Shown: one piece after another, positions 1 to 11,771 of the stretch
Layout of the letters: every line of letters begins with the position of its first letter
Position numbering within the stretch: the stretch's first letter is position 1
From: Luteimicrobium subarcticum
GTDB lineage: Bacteria; Actinomycetota; Actinomycetes; Actinomycetales; Cellulomonadaceae
Direction of reading: 5' to 3'
NCBI RefSeq assembly: GCF_002798015.1
Contig: NZ_PGTZ01000009.1
Location: 186,001-250,000, forward strand
Length of the DNA: 64,000 bases
Program-made: the position numbers and the translations under genes
Notes under the pieces: model-generated
Database searches by the model: none
The model's input: only the letters and a program-made list of their open reading frames with translations
What the model was told of the DNA's origin: nothing

Positions 1-538
1 TGAACGGTGGCGAGTAGAGGCGTCCACCCAGGGACAGGACGTTGCCGACGCAGCGGAACGCAGTCGTCGCCGTGACCCGCTGGTCCTCGAGCATCATCGC
101 CTCGGCCCCGCCCGCCCACAGAGCGTTGATGACCGCCTGCATGTCCTGCTGGTGCACCACGAGGTCGTCGACGGTGATGCCGGGTGGGTAGTTGCCGGTC
201 TGCGGGGCGTCGGACAGCGCAACCGTCAGACCCCCGCCGGTCACAGGCACCAGGCCGGCTTCCACGTCAGCCGGTGCCATGACCTTCGGATCGCCGGTGG
301 GGATGCTCGCCGAGCCCGCCTGGGACAACGTGTCGACCTGACCCTGCAGGTCGTCCACCTGGCCCTGCAGGCGCCCCACCTCGTCCGACTCGGCCTGCAC
401 GAGCTGTGACAGGTCCTGCGGGTGCCGCGCCTGGGTGCCGCGGGCCAGCTCCGCGCTGGCGGTGAAGAGCAGACCGGCGAGCGCGAGGACGAGAGCCACG
501 CTGACGGCAGCGCGCACCCGGGGTCGGCGGCGGATCAC
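1..538 (-). CDS. DUF881 family membrane-anchored protein (3' end outside window)
   Basis: The minus-strand frame reads a short basic N-terminus, one hydrophobic segment (about residues 9-29) and a glutamine-rich coiled coil (about 40-72), followed by the start of the DUF881 fold (VTGGGLTVALSDAP, then VVHQQDMQAVINALWAGGAEA). It is an extracytoplasmic protein with an N-terminal anchor. DUF881 proteins lie beside crgA in many actinobacteria, as here, where the two are divergent; the molecular role is not established. The GTG start at 538 has GGAGGAG about 8 bases upstream. The C-terminus runs off the left edge, so only about 179 residues are visible. Family call is firm; function is unknown. Confidence 0.85.
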   Translation of the reverse strand, partial: MIRRRPRVRAAVSVALVLALAGLLFTASAELARGTQARHPQDLSQLVQAESDEVGRLQGQVDDLQGQVDTLSQAGSASIPTGDPKVMAPADVEAGLVPVTGGGLTVALSDAPQTGNYPPGITVDDLVVHQQDMQAVINALWAGGAEAMMLEDQRVTATTAFRCVGNVLSLGGRLYSPPF

Positions 539-722
539 GGCGGGTCTCCTCCGGAGGGTCGTCGGTCGCGGACGGCGTCAGTCCGTCTGTCGTCGGTCCC
601 GGCGGCTGTCCTCGGTCATTGTCGCAGGCCGCTACCCTAAGGGGGCGCGGCGCTGACGACGGTGCCGTCTCGGTGCGGTCGCCATCGCACGGAGCATTAT
701 CTGGGAGAACGAGGATCACGAC

Positions 723-977
723 GTGCCCGAGTCGAAGCGCCGCAAGAAGGCCCACCACGACGCCCCCGCGATCTCGCACAAGGCCGACGCAGCGAACCCT
801 CAGTGGTTCGCACCGGTCGTGTTCGGCCTGATGATCATGGGCCTGGTGTGGGTCGTGCTGTTCTACCTGACGTCCGGCAAGGCGGACCTCCCGATCCCGG
901 CGATCGGTCGCTGGAACCTTGCGGTCGGTTTCGCGCTGATGCTCACCGGTTTCGGGATGCTGACCCGCTGGAAGTGA
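723..977 (+). CDS. crgA: Cell division protein CrgA
   Basis: 84-aa protein with a lysine/arginine-rich N-terminus (PESKRRKKAHH) and two transmembrane helices (about residues 27-50 and 62-81), the usual CrgA size and topology. CrgA is an actinobacterial divisome membrane protein that interacts with FtsZ, FtsQ and penicillin-binding proteins and influences septum assembly. It starts at GTG 723 with GAGGA 7 bases upstream. Neighbours (DUF881, rhomboid, cyclophilin) match the crgA locus of mycobacteria. Its last 35 bases overlap the convergent rhomboid reading frame, which is unusual for two real genes. Confidence 0.95.
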   Translation: MPESKRRKKAHHDAPAISHKADAANPQWFAPVVFGLMIMGLVWVVLFYLTSGKADLPIPAIGRWNLAVGFALMLTGFGMLTRWK

Positions 978-1977
978 CCCACCTGTCGCGCTCGACCCTT
1001 CGTCCCCAGCGGTGGATGAAGGTGTGGATAACGACAGCGGTGTAACTCACCCACCCGGCTGCGGCGGGGGCCGCGCCCCCTGCGTAGAACACGTGCGACA
1101 CGGACGCGTACCGCGCCTGGATGAGCACCACCAGCAGCACGACGGCCACGCCGCAGCCGATCCACGACACCAGCATCGCCCGGTCGCGGGGCGCGTAGGC
1201 GAAGACGAACCCGAGGGCGAGCCCCATCACGAGGCCGCCCAGATGCGCCTGCCACGCGACGTTCGCGATGACGAAGCCGAGCACGAAGTTCAGCACGATG
1301 AGACCGATCATCTGCGTGCCCTGCATCCCGGCCCGGCGCAGCACGGGGACGGCCGCGCCGAACAGGCCGAACACGGCGCCGGACGCCCCGATGGCCGCCG
1401 TCCGCCACGACGCGTCCGTGGGGGAGGCCAGCAGCAGCACGCCGACCGACCCTGCCAGGGCACAGATCAGGTACAGCGCGAGGAACCGGGCACGGCCGAG
1501 CAGCGGCTCGAGGAACTGCCCCATGAGCCACAGCGCGTACATGTTGAGCAGGATGTGCAGGACGTTGTCCGAGTGCAGGAACGTCGTCGTGAGCATCCGC
1601 CACGGCTCGGCGTGACCGATCGCGGGCCAGAACGCCCACCGCTCGGTCCAGCTCCCGCCCGTGGCGAGCTGCAGGACCCAGCTCACCACGCAGATCCCGA
1701 TGAGGGTCAGCGTGACGACGGGACGGCCGCCACGGACCGTGGTGCCGAGCGGGTTCTTGGCGGCCCGGACGTTCCGGCTGCCCTCGCGCACGCAGTCGAC
1801 GCACTGGACACCCACCGCGGCGGGACGCTGGCACTCCGGGCACGCTGGCCGGCCGCAGCGCTGGCAGCGCACGTACGACACCCGGTCCGGGTGGCGGGGG
1901 CAGACGGGCGCGGGGGTGTCGCCGCCGGGCAGCGGCGCGCCGAGCGGCGGCTGCCCGGGCGGCGGCGTCGTGCTGAT
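943..1977 (-). CDS. Rhomboid family intramembrane serine protease with N-terminal zinc ribbon
   Basis: About 344-aa polytopic membrane protease predicted to cleave transmembrane substrates in the bilayer. The catalytic GASG motif (Ser about 199) and the partner His in AHLGG (about 245) are present, with six or more hydrophobic segments. The N-terminus is a cysteine-rich zinc ribbon (CPRH, CQRC, CPEC, CVDC). No ATG, GTG or TTG exists upstream of GTG 1881, yet starting there would remove the first CPRH ligand pair. An ATC codon at 1977 lies 8 bases after GAGGA (inside the cyclophilin 3' end) and gives a typical N-terminus (STTPPPG), so I propose ATC; 1881 is the conservative alternative. It follows the cyclophilin gene with almost no gap, suggesting co-transcription. 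Confidence 0.8.
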   Translation of the reverse strand: MSTTPPPGQPPLGAPLPGGDTPAPVCPRHPDRVSYVRCQRCGRPACPECQRPAAVGVQCVDCVREGSRNVRAAKNPLGTTVRGGRPVVTLTLIGICVVSWVLQLATGGSWTERWAFWPAIGHAEPWRMLTTTFLHSDNVLHILLNMYALWLMGQFLEPLLGRARFLALYLICALAGSVGVLLLASPTDASWRTAAIGASGAVFGLFGAAVPVLRRAGMQGTQMIGLIVLNFVLGFVIANVAWQAHLGGLVMGLALGFVFAYAPRDRAMLVSWIGCGVAVVLLVVLIQARYASVSHVFYAGGAAPAAAGWVSYTAVVIHTFIHRWGRRVERDRWVTSSGSASRNR

Positions 1978-1981
1978 GGGG

Positions 1982-2521
1982 TCAGTCCTCGATCGTGACC
2001 GACTGGATCACGACGTCCTGGACCGGACGGTCGCCAGGACGCACGGGCGTCGTCCCGATGGCGTCGACGACGGCCTTGCTCTCGTCGTCCGCGACGCGGC
2101 CGAAGATGCTGTGCTTGCCGTTGAGCCACGGGGTGGCGACGGTCGTGACGAAGAACTGCGAACCGTTGGTGCCCTGGGTCTCGCCCGTCACGGGGTTGCG
2201 GCGCTTGCCGGCGTTCGCCATCGCGAGCAGGTAGGGCTGGTCGAACACGAGCTCCGGGTGGATCTCGTCGTCGAACGTGTAGCCGGGGCCGCCGGTGCCG
2301 GTGCCCAGCGGGTCGCCACCCTGGATCATGAAGCTGTCGATGACGCGGTGGAAGATCGTGCCGTCGTAGAGCGCGTCGTTCCGCTCGGCGCCGGTGCGCG
2401 GGTCGGTCCAGGTCTTCGACCCGGTCGCGAGGCCCGTGAAGTTCGCGACCGTCTTCGGCGCGTGGTTCTCGAGCAGCTCGATGCGGATGTCACCGGACGT
2501 GGTGTGAAGGGTTGCGAACAT
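1982..2521 (-). CDS. ppiA: Cyclophilin-type peptidyl-prolyl cis-trans isomerase
   Basis: 179-aa single-domain cytoplasmic cyclophilin that catalyses prolyl cis-trans isomerisation. Hallmarks are FHRVIDSFMIQGGDP (catalytic Arg and the FMxQGGD block), GTNGSQFFVTT, and the WLNGKHSIFGRV strand. No signal peptide precedes MFATLHTTSGDI, so it is the cytosolic form, as in mycobacterial PpiA near gyrA. Start ATG 2521 was chosen because the fold begins immediately after it; the upstream in-frame extension is low-complexity and antisense to the next gene. It overlaps the proposed rhomboid leader, implying a two-gene unit. Confidence 0.95.
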   Translation of the reverse strand: MFATLHTTSGDIRIELLENHAPKTVANFTGLATGSKTWTDPRTGAERNDALYDGTIFHRVIDSFMIQGGDPLGTGTGGPGYTFDDEIHPELVFDQPYLLAMANAGKRRNPVTGETQGTNGSQFFVTTVATPWLNGKHSIFGRVADDESKAVVDAIGTTPVRPGDRPVQDVVIQSVTIED

Positions 2522-2612
2522 GGTGGCATTCTCGCACGCGCGAGTGGTCGGGGGCGGTGGCAGAGTGAACCCTGATGCCACTGTAGGAACCGCACCCGAG
2601 CGAGGGAGCCCC

Positions 2613-3638
2613 ATGCTGAAGAACGCCTCGAAGAACGTCCAGAAGGGCGTCAGCGACGCTGTCGACCACATCGACGCCGAACGGATCAAGGAGCAGGCCG
2701 CGGACGCCGCGGCCGCGCTCGCCGACGCGAGCGCGCAGGCCGGTCACGCCGCGCAGAACTTCGCCGGCCAGGCCAAGGACGCGGCCTCCGCGGCGAAGGA
2801 CTGGACAGCACCACGGGTCGAGGCCCTCCTGGAGTGGCTGCGCCCACGTCTCGAGGACGCGTACCGCAGCAGCGTCCAGGCCGCGGCGCCCCAGGTCGAG
2901 AAGGCCGCCGAGAAGGCAGGCCCGGCGATCGACTCCGCCCACGACAGGATCGTCGACGACCTCATCCCGAGGCTGGTCGAGAGGATCAACGCTGCGGCCG
3001 CGGCAGCGGGGGACAGCACCGGGCGCGCCACGGCGGCCGGCCTCGCCGCGGGCGCCGACGCCATCCAGAAGACGCCCGACCTCGTGGCCTCGGCCGCCCG
3101 GTCGGCCGCCGCCTCGGTGTCGGACGGGTCGATCTTCGTCGTCGAGGAGAAGAAGTCCCACAAGAAGTGGTGGTTCCTGCTCTTCGGTGCGGCCATCGGG
3201 GCCGGTGTCGTGGCCTGGCGCCGCTCGCGGCCCCAGGTCGACCCGTGGGCGGAGCCCGTGGACGTGCCGAGCCACAGCTTCGACGCGCTCGTCGAGAACA
3301 CCAAGGACGCGGCGTCCGACGCGGCGGACAGCATCGGCGAGGCCGCGGGCTCGGCGGTCGCCAAGGGGCGCGACGTCGCCGGAAAGGTCGCCGACCAGGT
3401 TCAGGAGACGACCGAGGACCTCACGGCCAAGGCGTCCGACGCGGTCGACAAGGCGGTCGCGGCGACCAAGAAGGCGACCACCAAGGCCCGCTCCACCGCG
3501 AGCCGGTCGGCGGACAAGGCCGAGGACGCCGCAGAGGACGCCGGCGACGCCGCCCACGCGAAGGTCGAGGACGCCGCTGACGCGGCGACCGAGACCCTGT
3601 CGGGTGTCGAGAACGACGGTGACAAGCCGGCTGGCTGA
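2613..3638 (+). CDS. Ala/Lys/Asp-rich coiled-coil protein with one central membrane segment
   Basis: 341-aa protein of unknown function. Residues about 1-170 are helical and alanine-rich with charged heptad-like spacing (KNVQKGVSDAVDHID, AADAAAALADA), resembling LEA/apolipoprotein-like or YtxH-type repeats. One hydrophobic segment (WWFLLFGAAIGAGVVAW, about 189-205) follows a basic stretch, and a second Ala/Lys/Asp-rich helix fills 220-335 (SDAVDKAVAATKKATTK). I infer a membrane-tethered coiled-coil protein. The start ATG 2613 is preceded by GAGGGAG. It is divergent from ppiA and ends before a strong hairpin. No enzymatic motif is visible. Confidence 0.8.
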   Translation: MLKNASKNVQKGVSDAVDHIDAERIKEQAADAAAALADASAQAGHAAQNFAGQAKDAASAAKDWTAPRVEALLEWLRPRLEDAYRSSVQAAAPQVEKAAEKAGPAIDSAHDRIVDDLIPRLVERINAAAAAAGDSTGRATAAGLAAGADAIQKTPDLVASAARSAAASVSDGSIFVVEEKKSHKKWWFLLFGAAIGAGVVAWRRSRPQVDPWAEPVDVPSHSFDALVENTKDAASDAADSIGEAAGSAVAKGRDVAGKVADQVQETTEDLTAKASDAVDKAVAATKKATTKARSTASRSADKAEDAAEDAGDAAHAKVEDAADAATETLSGVENDGDKPAG

Positions 3639-3657
3639 CACCACCCGCACAACGGCG

Positions 3658-3691
3658 AAGGCCGGGACCGACGACTGTCGGTCCCGGCCTT
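3658..3691. terminator. Intrinsic terminator, bidirectional
   Basis: Perfect 15-bp inverted repeat AAGGCCGGGACCGAC / GTCGGTCCCGGCCTT around a 4-base loop, ending in TT on both strands. It lies between the coiled-coil gene and the 3' end of the oppositely oriented tRNA-Ala and could end both transcripts. Confidence 0.85.
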
Positions 3692-3698
3692 CTGCCGG

Positions 3699-3771
3699 TG
3701 GAGCCAAGGGGACTCGAACCCCTAACCCCCTGCTTGCAAAGCAGGTGCGCTACCAATTGCGCCATGGCCCC
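3699..3771 (-). tRNA. tRNA-Ala (anticodon TGC)
   Basis: 73-nt cloverleaf on the minus strand. The acceptor GGGGCCA pairs with TGGCTCC, the anticodon stem CCTGC/GCAGG encloses loop TTTGCAA, and the T-arm carries GGTTCGAGTCC. Discriminator is A and the CCA is not encoded. It is the second tRNA after tRNA-Ile, with DLW-39 between them. Confidence 0.97.
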
Positions 3772-3807
3772 GCGCTGTGCCCCGGGTCGTGCACCAGGGG
3801 CGTCCGA

Positions 3808-3927
3808 TCACTCGAAGGTGTCGGTGACCTCAGCCCAGAGATCGCGCGCGTCATCCTGGTCGGACAGCTTGCGCCAGACGATGATCCCCGCACCCACGGC
3901 GATCAGGAGCAGCAGGAGCTTCTTCAT
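3808..3927 (-). CDS. DLW-39 family small membrane protein
   Basis: 39-aa protein encoded between two tRNA genes. It begins MKKLLLLLIAVGAGIIVW (one membrane helix) and continues RKLSDQDDARDLWAEVTD. The length of 39 residues and the internal Asp-Leu-Trp give the family its name; this family is typically found in this position in actinobacteria. Function is unknown. The start is ATG 3927 with a purine-rich GAGGGGGGA upstream. Confidence 0.93.
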   Translation of the reverse strand: MKKLLLLLIAVGAGIIVWRKLSDQDDARDLWAEVTDTFE

Positions 3928-3953
3928 ACGTCCCCCCTCGATGGGTTCGGTGG

Positions 3954-4027
3954 TGGGCCTAAGAGGACTTGAACCTCTGACCTCTTCCTTATCAGGGAAG
4001 CGCTCTAACCGTCTGAGCTATAGGCCC
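3954..4027 (-). tRNA. tRNA-Ile (anticodon GAT)
   Basis: 74-nt cloverleaf on the minus strand. The acceptor is GGGCCTA, the D-arm AGCTCAGACGGTTAGAGC, the anticodon stem CTTCC/GGAAG with loop CTGATAA, and the T-arm AGGTTCAAGTCCT. Discriminator A, no encoded CCA. It lies downstream of the gyrase/DUF3566 genes, the common actinobacterial position. Confidence 0.97.
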
Positions 4028-4125
4028 GTTCGCACGATCCGGACCCCGTGGAAGAACCAGTGAGTCGCGGTGTGGCGGCGCTTGAGACTACCCCATCCGA
4101 GGGTCCCCTCCCAAACCGGCGGGGT

Positions 4126-4155
4126 GCGGCGGGCCCGGGTGGAGGGACCCGCCGC
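4126..4155 (-). terminator. Probable terminator of the gyrase/DUF3566 operon
   Basis: GC-rich inverted repeat GCGGCGGG / CCCGCCGC with a 14-base loop, 26 bases after the DUF3566 stop. There is no U-tract, common in actinobacterial terminators, so confidence is moderate. Confidence 0.5.
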
Positions 4156-4180
4156 GTGGTCTGCCGGGGTCGGCCGATCG

Positions 4181-4960
4181 TCAGTCGTCCGTCAGCGTGA
4201 CGTGCACGCCGCCGACCAGCGCGGACGTGATGTTGTAGAGAAACGCCCCGAGAGTCGCGAGAGCGGTGATCAGCACGATGTTGATGACCGCGATGACGAC
4301 GGAGAACGACATCGTCCGGCTGAACGCGACGTACTGGAGGACGTTCACCGTGGTGTCGTCTCCCACGATGCTCTTGACCTGCGCGTCGATGTCGGCGAAC
4401 AGGTGCATCCCGTTGAGCACGGACCACACCACGGCCGTTGCCACGACCGTGATGATCCCGACGGCGATCGACAGCAGGAACGCCATCTTGGCGACCGACC
4501 ACGGGCTGACGCGCGACACCACGAGCCGCACGCGACGCGGCGTCCCGGGGTCGACGGCGTGCTGCACGGCGGCGGCGCCCGACGTCGTCGCACGCGGCGA
4601 GGACGCCTGGCGTGCCTCGGCCGGCTGGTCCGCGGCCGGCTGCCCGTACGCGCTGACGCGGGGCGCGCCGGCAGCGGCGGGCTCGGCTCCGCCGGGCGGC
4701 GGCGGCGGGGGAGCCGCGGACTCGCCCGTCACCACAGCGGTCACCGAGCGTGCCGCGCGACGCATCGCGTCCATCGGGGACCGCGCCTCGTCCGCCCGCG
4801 GACGCGTCATCTCGTCAGGGGCACCCTGGTCGACCGGACGGACACCCGTCGCGACGCCGCCCGTGGGCGGTGGCGGCACGTCGCCGCGGACGCCGTCCGG
4901 GCGGGGCGTCACCGTCTGGGGTGCGATCGCGGGCGGTGCCGCGTGCTTGTCGTCCGTCAT
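4181..4960 (-). CDS. DUF3566 domain membrane protein
   Basis: About 259 aa. Residues 1-150 are proline/alanine-rich and probably disordered. The DUF3566 domain follows: RVRLVVSRVSPWSVAKMAF, then two transmembrane helices (about 172-195 and 220-245) flanking an extracytoplasmic loop. The family is almost always encoded directly after gyrA in actinobacteria, as here; its role is unknown. ATG 4969 overlaps the gyrA stop, but ATG 4960 has GAGG 9 bases upstream, so I start there. Tight coupling suggests co-transcription or translational coupling with gyrA. Confidence 0.9.
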   Translation of the reverse strand: MTDDKHAAPPAIAPQTVTPRPDGVRGDVPPPPTGGVATGVRPVDQGAPDEMTRPRADEARSPMDAMRRAARSVTAVVTGESAAPPPPPPGGAEPAAAGAPRVSAYGQPAADQPAEARQASSPRATTSGAAAVQHAVDPGTPRRVRLVVSRVSPWSVAKMAFLLSIAVGIITVVATAVVWSVLNGMHLFADIDAQVKSIVGDDTTVNVLQYVAFSRTMSFSVVIAVINIVLITALATLGAFLYNITSALVGGVHVTLTDD

Positions 4961-4965
4961 CCAGG

Positions 4966-7596
<2,631 letters not shown>

Positions 7597-7715
7597 GGGG
7601 TTCCTCTGCTGTCCGGTGGTGTCACCACCTGTGGTCCGTCCTGGTCGGGAGCGATCTGTACGCCCGATCCCCTCAGATCAGGGGGACCGACGGGTGTTGT
7701 ACAGACCGAACCGGG

Positions 7716-9776
7716 CTAGATGTCCAGGAACCTGACGTCCTTCGCGTTGCGCTGGATGAAGCTGCGGCGGGACTCGACGTCCTCGCCCATGAGGATCGAG
7801 AAGGTCTCGTCCGCGGTCGCGGCGTCGTCCATCGTGACCTGCAGGAGCGTGCGGTGCTCCGGGTCCATGGTCGTGTCCCAGAGCTCGGAGTAGTCCATCT
7901 CACCGAGACCCTTGTACCGCTGGATGCCGTTGTCCTTCGGGAGACGCTTGCCGTGCGCCTGGCCCTCCGCCACGATCGCGTCGCGCTCCCGGTCCGAGTA
8001 CACGTAGTCGTGGTCCGCGTTCGACCACTTGATGCGGTACAGGGGCGGCTGCGCGAGGAACACGTGACCGTGCTCGATCAGCGGACGCATGTACCGGAAC
8101 AGCAGCGTGAGCAGCAGCGTGCAGATGTGCTTGCCGTCGACGTCGGCATCCGCCATCAGGACGATCTTGTGATACCGCAGCTTCGCGATGTCGAAGTCCT
8201 CGCCGATCCCGGTCCCGAACGCCGTGATGAGCGCCTGGACCTCCTGGTTCGACAACGCCTTGTCGAGGCGTGCGCGCTCGACGTTGAGGATCTTGCCGCG
8301 GATCGGGAGGATCGCCTGGTTGTGCGGGTTGCGGCCGCGGACCGCGGAGCCGCCGGCCGAGTCACCCTCGACGATGAAGACCTCGCAGTCCTCCGGACGG
8401 TTCGACTGGCAGTCCTTGAGCTTGCCGGGCATGCCGCCCGACTCGAGCAGGCCCTTGCGACGGGTCGCCTCACGCGCCTTGCGGGCCGCCACGCGCGCCG
8501 CCGACGCCTGGATCGCCTTGCGGATCACCTCGCGCGCCTCGTTCGGGTGCGAGTCGAGCCAGTCGCCCAGCTGGTCGTTGACGATCCGCTGGACGAACGT
8601 CTTCGCCTCGGTGTTGCCGAGCTTGGTCTTCGTCTGGCCCTCGAACTGCGGCTCGCCGAGCTTGATCGAGATGACGGCCGTCAGACCCTCACGGATGTCG
8701 TCGCCCGTGAGGTTGTCGTCCTTCTCCTTGATGATGCCCTTGTCGCGGGCGTACCGGTTGACCAGCGAGGTCAGTGCCGCCCGGAAGCCCTCCTCGTGCG
8801 TGCCTCCCTCGGTCGTCGCGATCGTGTTCGCGTATGTGTAGACGGACTCCGAGTAGGCGCTCGTCCACTGCATCGCGATCTCGACGGAGATCTTGCGCTC
8901 GGTGTCCTCGGACTCGAAGTCGATGACGTCCGGGTGGACCACCTCGATGCGCTTCGCCGAGTTCAGGTGCTTGACGTAGTCGACGAGCCCGCCCTCGTAC
9001 TTGTACGTGACGGTGCGCGACGTCGGTGCCTCCACCTCGTCGTCGGCCGCCGCGACCTCGTCGGCCACGGTCTCCTGGTGCCCGCTGCGCTCGTCCGTGA
9101 GCGTGATCTGCAGACCCTTGTTGAGGAAAGCCATCTGCTGGAACCGGGAGCGGAGCGTCTCGAAGTCGTACTCGGTGGTCTCGAAGATCGAGTCGTCCGC
9201 CCAGAACGTCTGCGTCGTCCCGGTCGCGTCGGGGTCGGTCATCGGAGCGAGGCGCTCGAGCTCACCCACGGGCTTGCCACCCTCGGCGAACGCCTGACGC
9301 CAGTGGTAGCCGTCGCGGCGCACCTCGGTGACCATGCGCGTCGACAGGGCGTTCACGACGGACATGCCGACGCCGTGCAGACCACCCGAGACCGCGTAGC
9401 CGCCGCCGCCGAACTTGCCGCCCGCGTGGAGGATCGTCATGACGACCTCGACCGTCGGTCGGCCCTCGGTCGGGTGGATCGCGACGGGGATGCCGCGGCC
9501 GTCGTCGACCACCCGCACCCCGCCGTCGGCGAGCAGCGTGATGTCGATCGCCGTGCAGTACCCCGCCAGCGCCTCGTCGACCGAGTTGTCCACGATCTCG
9601 TAGACCAGGTGGTGCAGACCCCGCTCGCCGGTCGAGCCGATGTACATGCCCGGACGCTTGCGAACCGCCTCCAGGCCCTCGAGGACGGTGATGTTCCCCG
9701 CGTCGTACGTGCTGTCCTTGGCCTTGCCGGCGGTGTTCCCGGTCGTCTCCGTCACGTGCGCAACCGCTCCCGTCAT
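7716..9776 (-). CDS. gyrB: DNA gyrase subunit B
   Basis: 686-aa ATPase subunit of gyrase. The GHKL ATP-binding domain shows [22 protein letters not shown] and a GGLHGVGMS lid; the Toprim region shows EGDSAGGSA and the DADVDGKHI metal site; the C-terminus has the RYKGLGEMD block. Start ATG 9776 is kept, but GTG 9755 has GGGAG 11 bases upstream and is a reasonable alternative. A TTATCCACA DnaA box lies in the upstream spacer. Confidence 0.99.
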   Translation of the reverse strand: MTGAVAHVTETTGNTAGKAKDSTYDAGNITVLEGLEAVRKRPGMYIGSTGERGLHHLVYEIVDNSVDEALAGYCTAIDITLLADGGVRVVDDGRGIPVAIHPTEGRPTVEVVMTILHAGGKFGGGGYAVSGGLHGVGMSVVNALSTRMVTEVRRDGYHWRQAFAEGGKPVGELERLAPMTDPDATGTTQTFWADDSIFETTEYDFETLRSRFQQMAFLNKGLQITLTDERSGHQETVADEVAAADDEVEAPTSRTVTYKYEGGLVDYVKHLNSAKRIEVVHPDVIDFESEDTERKISVEIAMQWTSAYSESVYTYANTIATTEGGTHEEGFRAALTSLVNRYARDKGIIKEKDDNLTGDDIREGLTAVISIKLGEPQFEGQTKTKLGNTEAKTFVQRIVNDQLGDWLDSHPNEAREVIRKAIQASAARVAARKAREATRRKGLLESGGMPGKLKDCQSNRPEDCEVFIVEGDSAGGSAVRGRNPHNQAILPIRGKILNVERARLDKALSNQEVQALITAFGTGIGEDFDIAKLRYHKIVLMADADVDGKHICTLLLTLLFRYMRPLIEHGHVFLAQPPLYRIKWSNADHDYVYSDRERDAIVAEGQAHGKRLPKDNGIQRYKGLGEMDYSELWDTTMDPEHRTLLQVTMDDAATADETFSILMGEDVESRRSFIQRNAKDVRFLDI

Positions 9777-9891
9777 GGCTCGCGCGTGGTCGTCAACCCT
9801 CGGTCGAATCCAGGGGAACCACGCGCGAATGTGCTCATGACAGTCTACCGGTGAACCGCAGGAACGCGGCCCGGAACGGGCTTATCCACAA

Positions 9892-9900
9892 GGATCTCCA
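9892..9900 (+). promoter_or_regulatory. Consensus DnaA box upstream of gyrB
   Basis: TTATCCACA, a perfect match to the canonical DnaA box, lies in the gyrB-DUF721 spacer. It is followed by a weaker TCTCCACA at about 9905. It is about 3.4 kb from the main origin cluster. Confidence 0.6.
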
Positions 9901-9925
9901 CAAGGACTTCGCGACGGTCGGAGGA

Positions 9926-10516
9926 TCAGCCCCACGTGTCGCGCGGCCCGCGTCCCTTCACCGACTTCGGGCCCCTGCGGAACGACCTCCCGGCCGGCCC
10001 GAGCACCCGGACCTCCGTCACCACGCCCTGGCCCACCTCGGACCCCAGCAGCTCGAGCAGACGCGGCACCAGCAGGCGCACCTGGGTAGCCCACGCGGAC
10101 GAGTCCGTCCGGACCGTCAGCACCTTGTCCTCGAACGTCTCGGGCACGCAGTGGTCGGCGACCTGGTCGCCCACGATCTCGCGCCACCGGCCGATCACCC
10201 CGCCGACCGACACCTCCTCGACCCAGCCGCGGGTCTGCAGCAGATGGGCCATCACCGACCCGAGGAGCTGAGGATCACGGCCGTCGCGCCCGGTGCCCGT
10301 TCGCGGGTCCGCCATCGACGCGCGGCGCGGTGCCCCCGGCCGGAGCCCTTTCGCCCGGGCCGCGGCGCGCGCCCGAGCGAGCGCGTCCCGGGCGAGCTGC
10401 TCCGGGCCGGCGAGGTCCGCACGCTCGTGCACCGGGCGGGTGTCCCGGGGCCGGTCTGTCCCCGGACCGTCGTCCGGCCCGTCGCCACGACCGTCGTCCG
10501 GCGCGTCAGGCAGCAC
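9926..10516 (-). CDS. DUF721 (DciA-like) protein
   Basis: 196 aa. Residues 1-75 are charged and probably disordered, with an Ala/Arg-rich stretch ([14 protein letters not shown]). The DUF721 domain follows: [15 protein letters not shown], then [16 protein letters not shown], then a basic C-terminus. DUF721 is the domain of the bacterial helicase loader/operator DciA, so a role in replication near DnaB is plausible; here this is inference from family and from the recF-gyrB location. The GTG start at 10516 overlaps the recF stop by 11 bases, so it is in the dnaN-recF transcription unit. Confidence 0.88.
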   Translation of the reverse strand: MLPDAPDDGRGDGPDDGPGTDRPRDTRPVHERADLAGPEQLARDALARARAAARAKGLRPGAPRRASMADPRTGTGRDGRDPQLLGSVMAHLLQTRGWVEEVSVGGVIGRWREIVGDQVADHCVPETFEDKVLTVRTDSSAWATQVRLLVPRLLELLGSEVGQGVVTEVRVLGPAGRSFRRGPKSVKGRGPRDTWG

Positions 10517-11744
10517 GGGTCACCACGCTGCGCAGGACGTCGAACCGCGCGCCGTCGAGCAGCTCGGGGACGTCCTGGCCCACGGCGGCCGTGACGAGCA
10601 CCTGGCGGGCGTCCGCGACGAGCTCCGCCAGCCGCTCCCGACGGCGGACGTCGAGCTCCGCGAAGACGTCGTCGAGCACGAGGACCGGCTCGCTGTCCTC
10701 CGCCCAGCCGCCCGCGAGCGGGTCGTCCGGCAGGGGGGTGCCGTCCGCAGCCGTCAGCGCGGGCACACCGTGCGTCAGCACGCGGTACGACGCGAGCCGG
10801 AGCGCGAGCGCGAACGACCACGACTCGCCGTGGCTCGCGTAGCCCTTCGCCGGCAAGCCGCCGAGGCGCAGCTCCACGTCGTCGCGGTGCGGACCGACCA
10901 GGCACACCCCGCGCTCGAGCTCCTTGGGGCGTGCGGCCACCAGGGCAGCGAGCAGACGCTGCTCGACCGCGGCTGCACCGTCCGCTGCGACGACCACGGA
11001 GTCGTCCAGGGACGGGCCGGCTGCCACCACCGACGGCCGGTAGCGGACCGCCGCCTCCGACTGTCCCGCGCTGACCTGCTCGTACGCCGCCTGGACGTCC
11101 GGGGCGAGCGCGTCGACGAGGCGCGCGCGGAGCACCGTGATCTGGGCGCCGAGGGCCGCCAGCTTCGCGTCCCACACGTCGAGCGTGGACAGGTCGGTCG
11201 CGGCCTCGTCCGCGGAGCGCCGGAAGCGTCCGCGGCCGCCAGCCGACTTCAGCAGCGCCGAGCGTTGCCGCACCACCTTGTCGTAGTCCTGCAGCACCCC
11301 GGCCATGCGGGGGACCAGCAGGACCGTCAGCTCGTCGAGGAAGCGCCGGCGACCCTCTGGGTCTCCCTTGACGAGCGCGAGGTCCTCCGGGGCGAACAGC
11401 ACCGTGCGGACGAGCCCGAGGACGTCCCGCGGGCGCGGCACCGGCGACCGGTTGACGCGGGCCCGGTTCGCACGACCCGCGACGAGCTCCAGGTCGATCG
11501 TGCTCGCACGGTCACCCCGCACGACGCGGGCCCTGATGACGGCTCGTGACGCACCCGCCCGGATCAGTGCGGCGTCCGTCGGCGCCCGGTGGCTGCCCAG
11601 CGTCGCCAGGTAGCCGACGGCCTCCACGAGGTTCGTCTTGCCCTGACCGTTCGGTCCGACGAGGACGTTGACCCCGGGCTCGAGCTCGATGTCCGCCGAC
11701 TCGTACGAACGGAAGTCGGTCAACGACAGGTGCGAGACGTACAT
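10506..11744 (-). CDS. recF: DNA replication/repair protein RecF
   Basis: 412-aa SMC-like ATPase that loads RecA at gaps and supports replication-fork recovery. Walker A is GPNGQGKTN near the N-terminus, the ABC-type signature region is present, and Walker B is [12 protein letters not shown]. The N-terminal [15 protein letters not shown] is typical. It starts 28 bases after the dnaN stop in the same orientation and overlaps DUF721, forming dnaN-recF-DUF721. The gnd gene often found between dnaN and recF in Streptomyces is absent. Confidence 0.98.
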   Translation of the reverse strand: MYVSHLSLTDFRSYESADIELEPGVNVLVGPNGQGKTNLVEAVGYLATLGSHRAPTDAALIRAGASRAVIRARVVRGDRASTIDLELVAGRANRARVNRSPVPRPRDVLGLVRTVLFAPEDLALVKGDPEGRRRFLDELTVLLVPRMAGVLQDYDKVVRQRSALLKSAGGRGRFRRSADEAATDLSTLDVWDAKLAALGAQITVLRARLVDALAPDVQAAYEQVSAGQSEAAVRYRPSVVAAGPSLDDSVVVAADGAAAVEQRLLAALVAARPKELERGVCLVGPHRDDVELRLGGLPAKGYASHGESWSFALALRLASYRVLTHGVPALTAADGTPLPDDPLAGGWAEDSEPVLVLDDVFAELDVRRRERLAELVADARQVLVTAAVGQDVPELLDGARFDVLRSVVTRAA

Positions 11745-11771
11745 CGGGCCGTGCGGACGCGTCGGCGCGCG

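Noticed and set aside
3698-4063. Plus-strand frame across the tRNA genes
   Set aside because: Overlaps two clear tRNAs and DLW-39.
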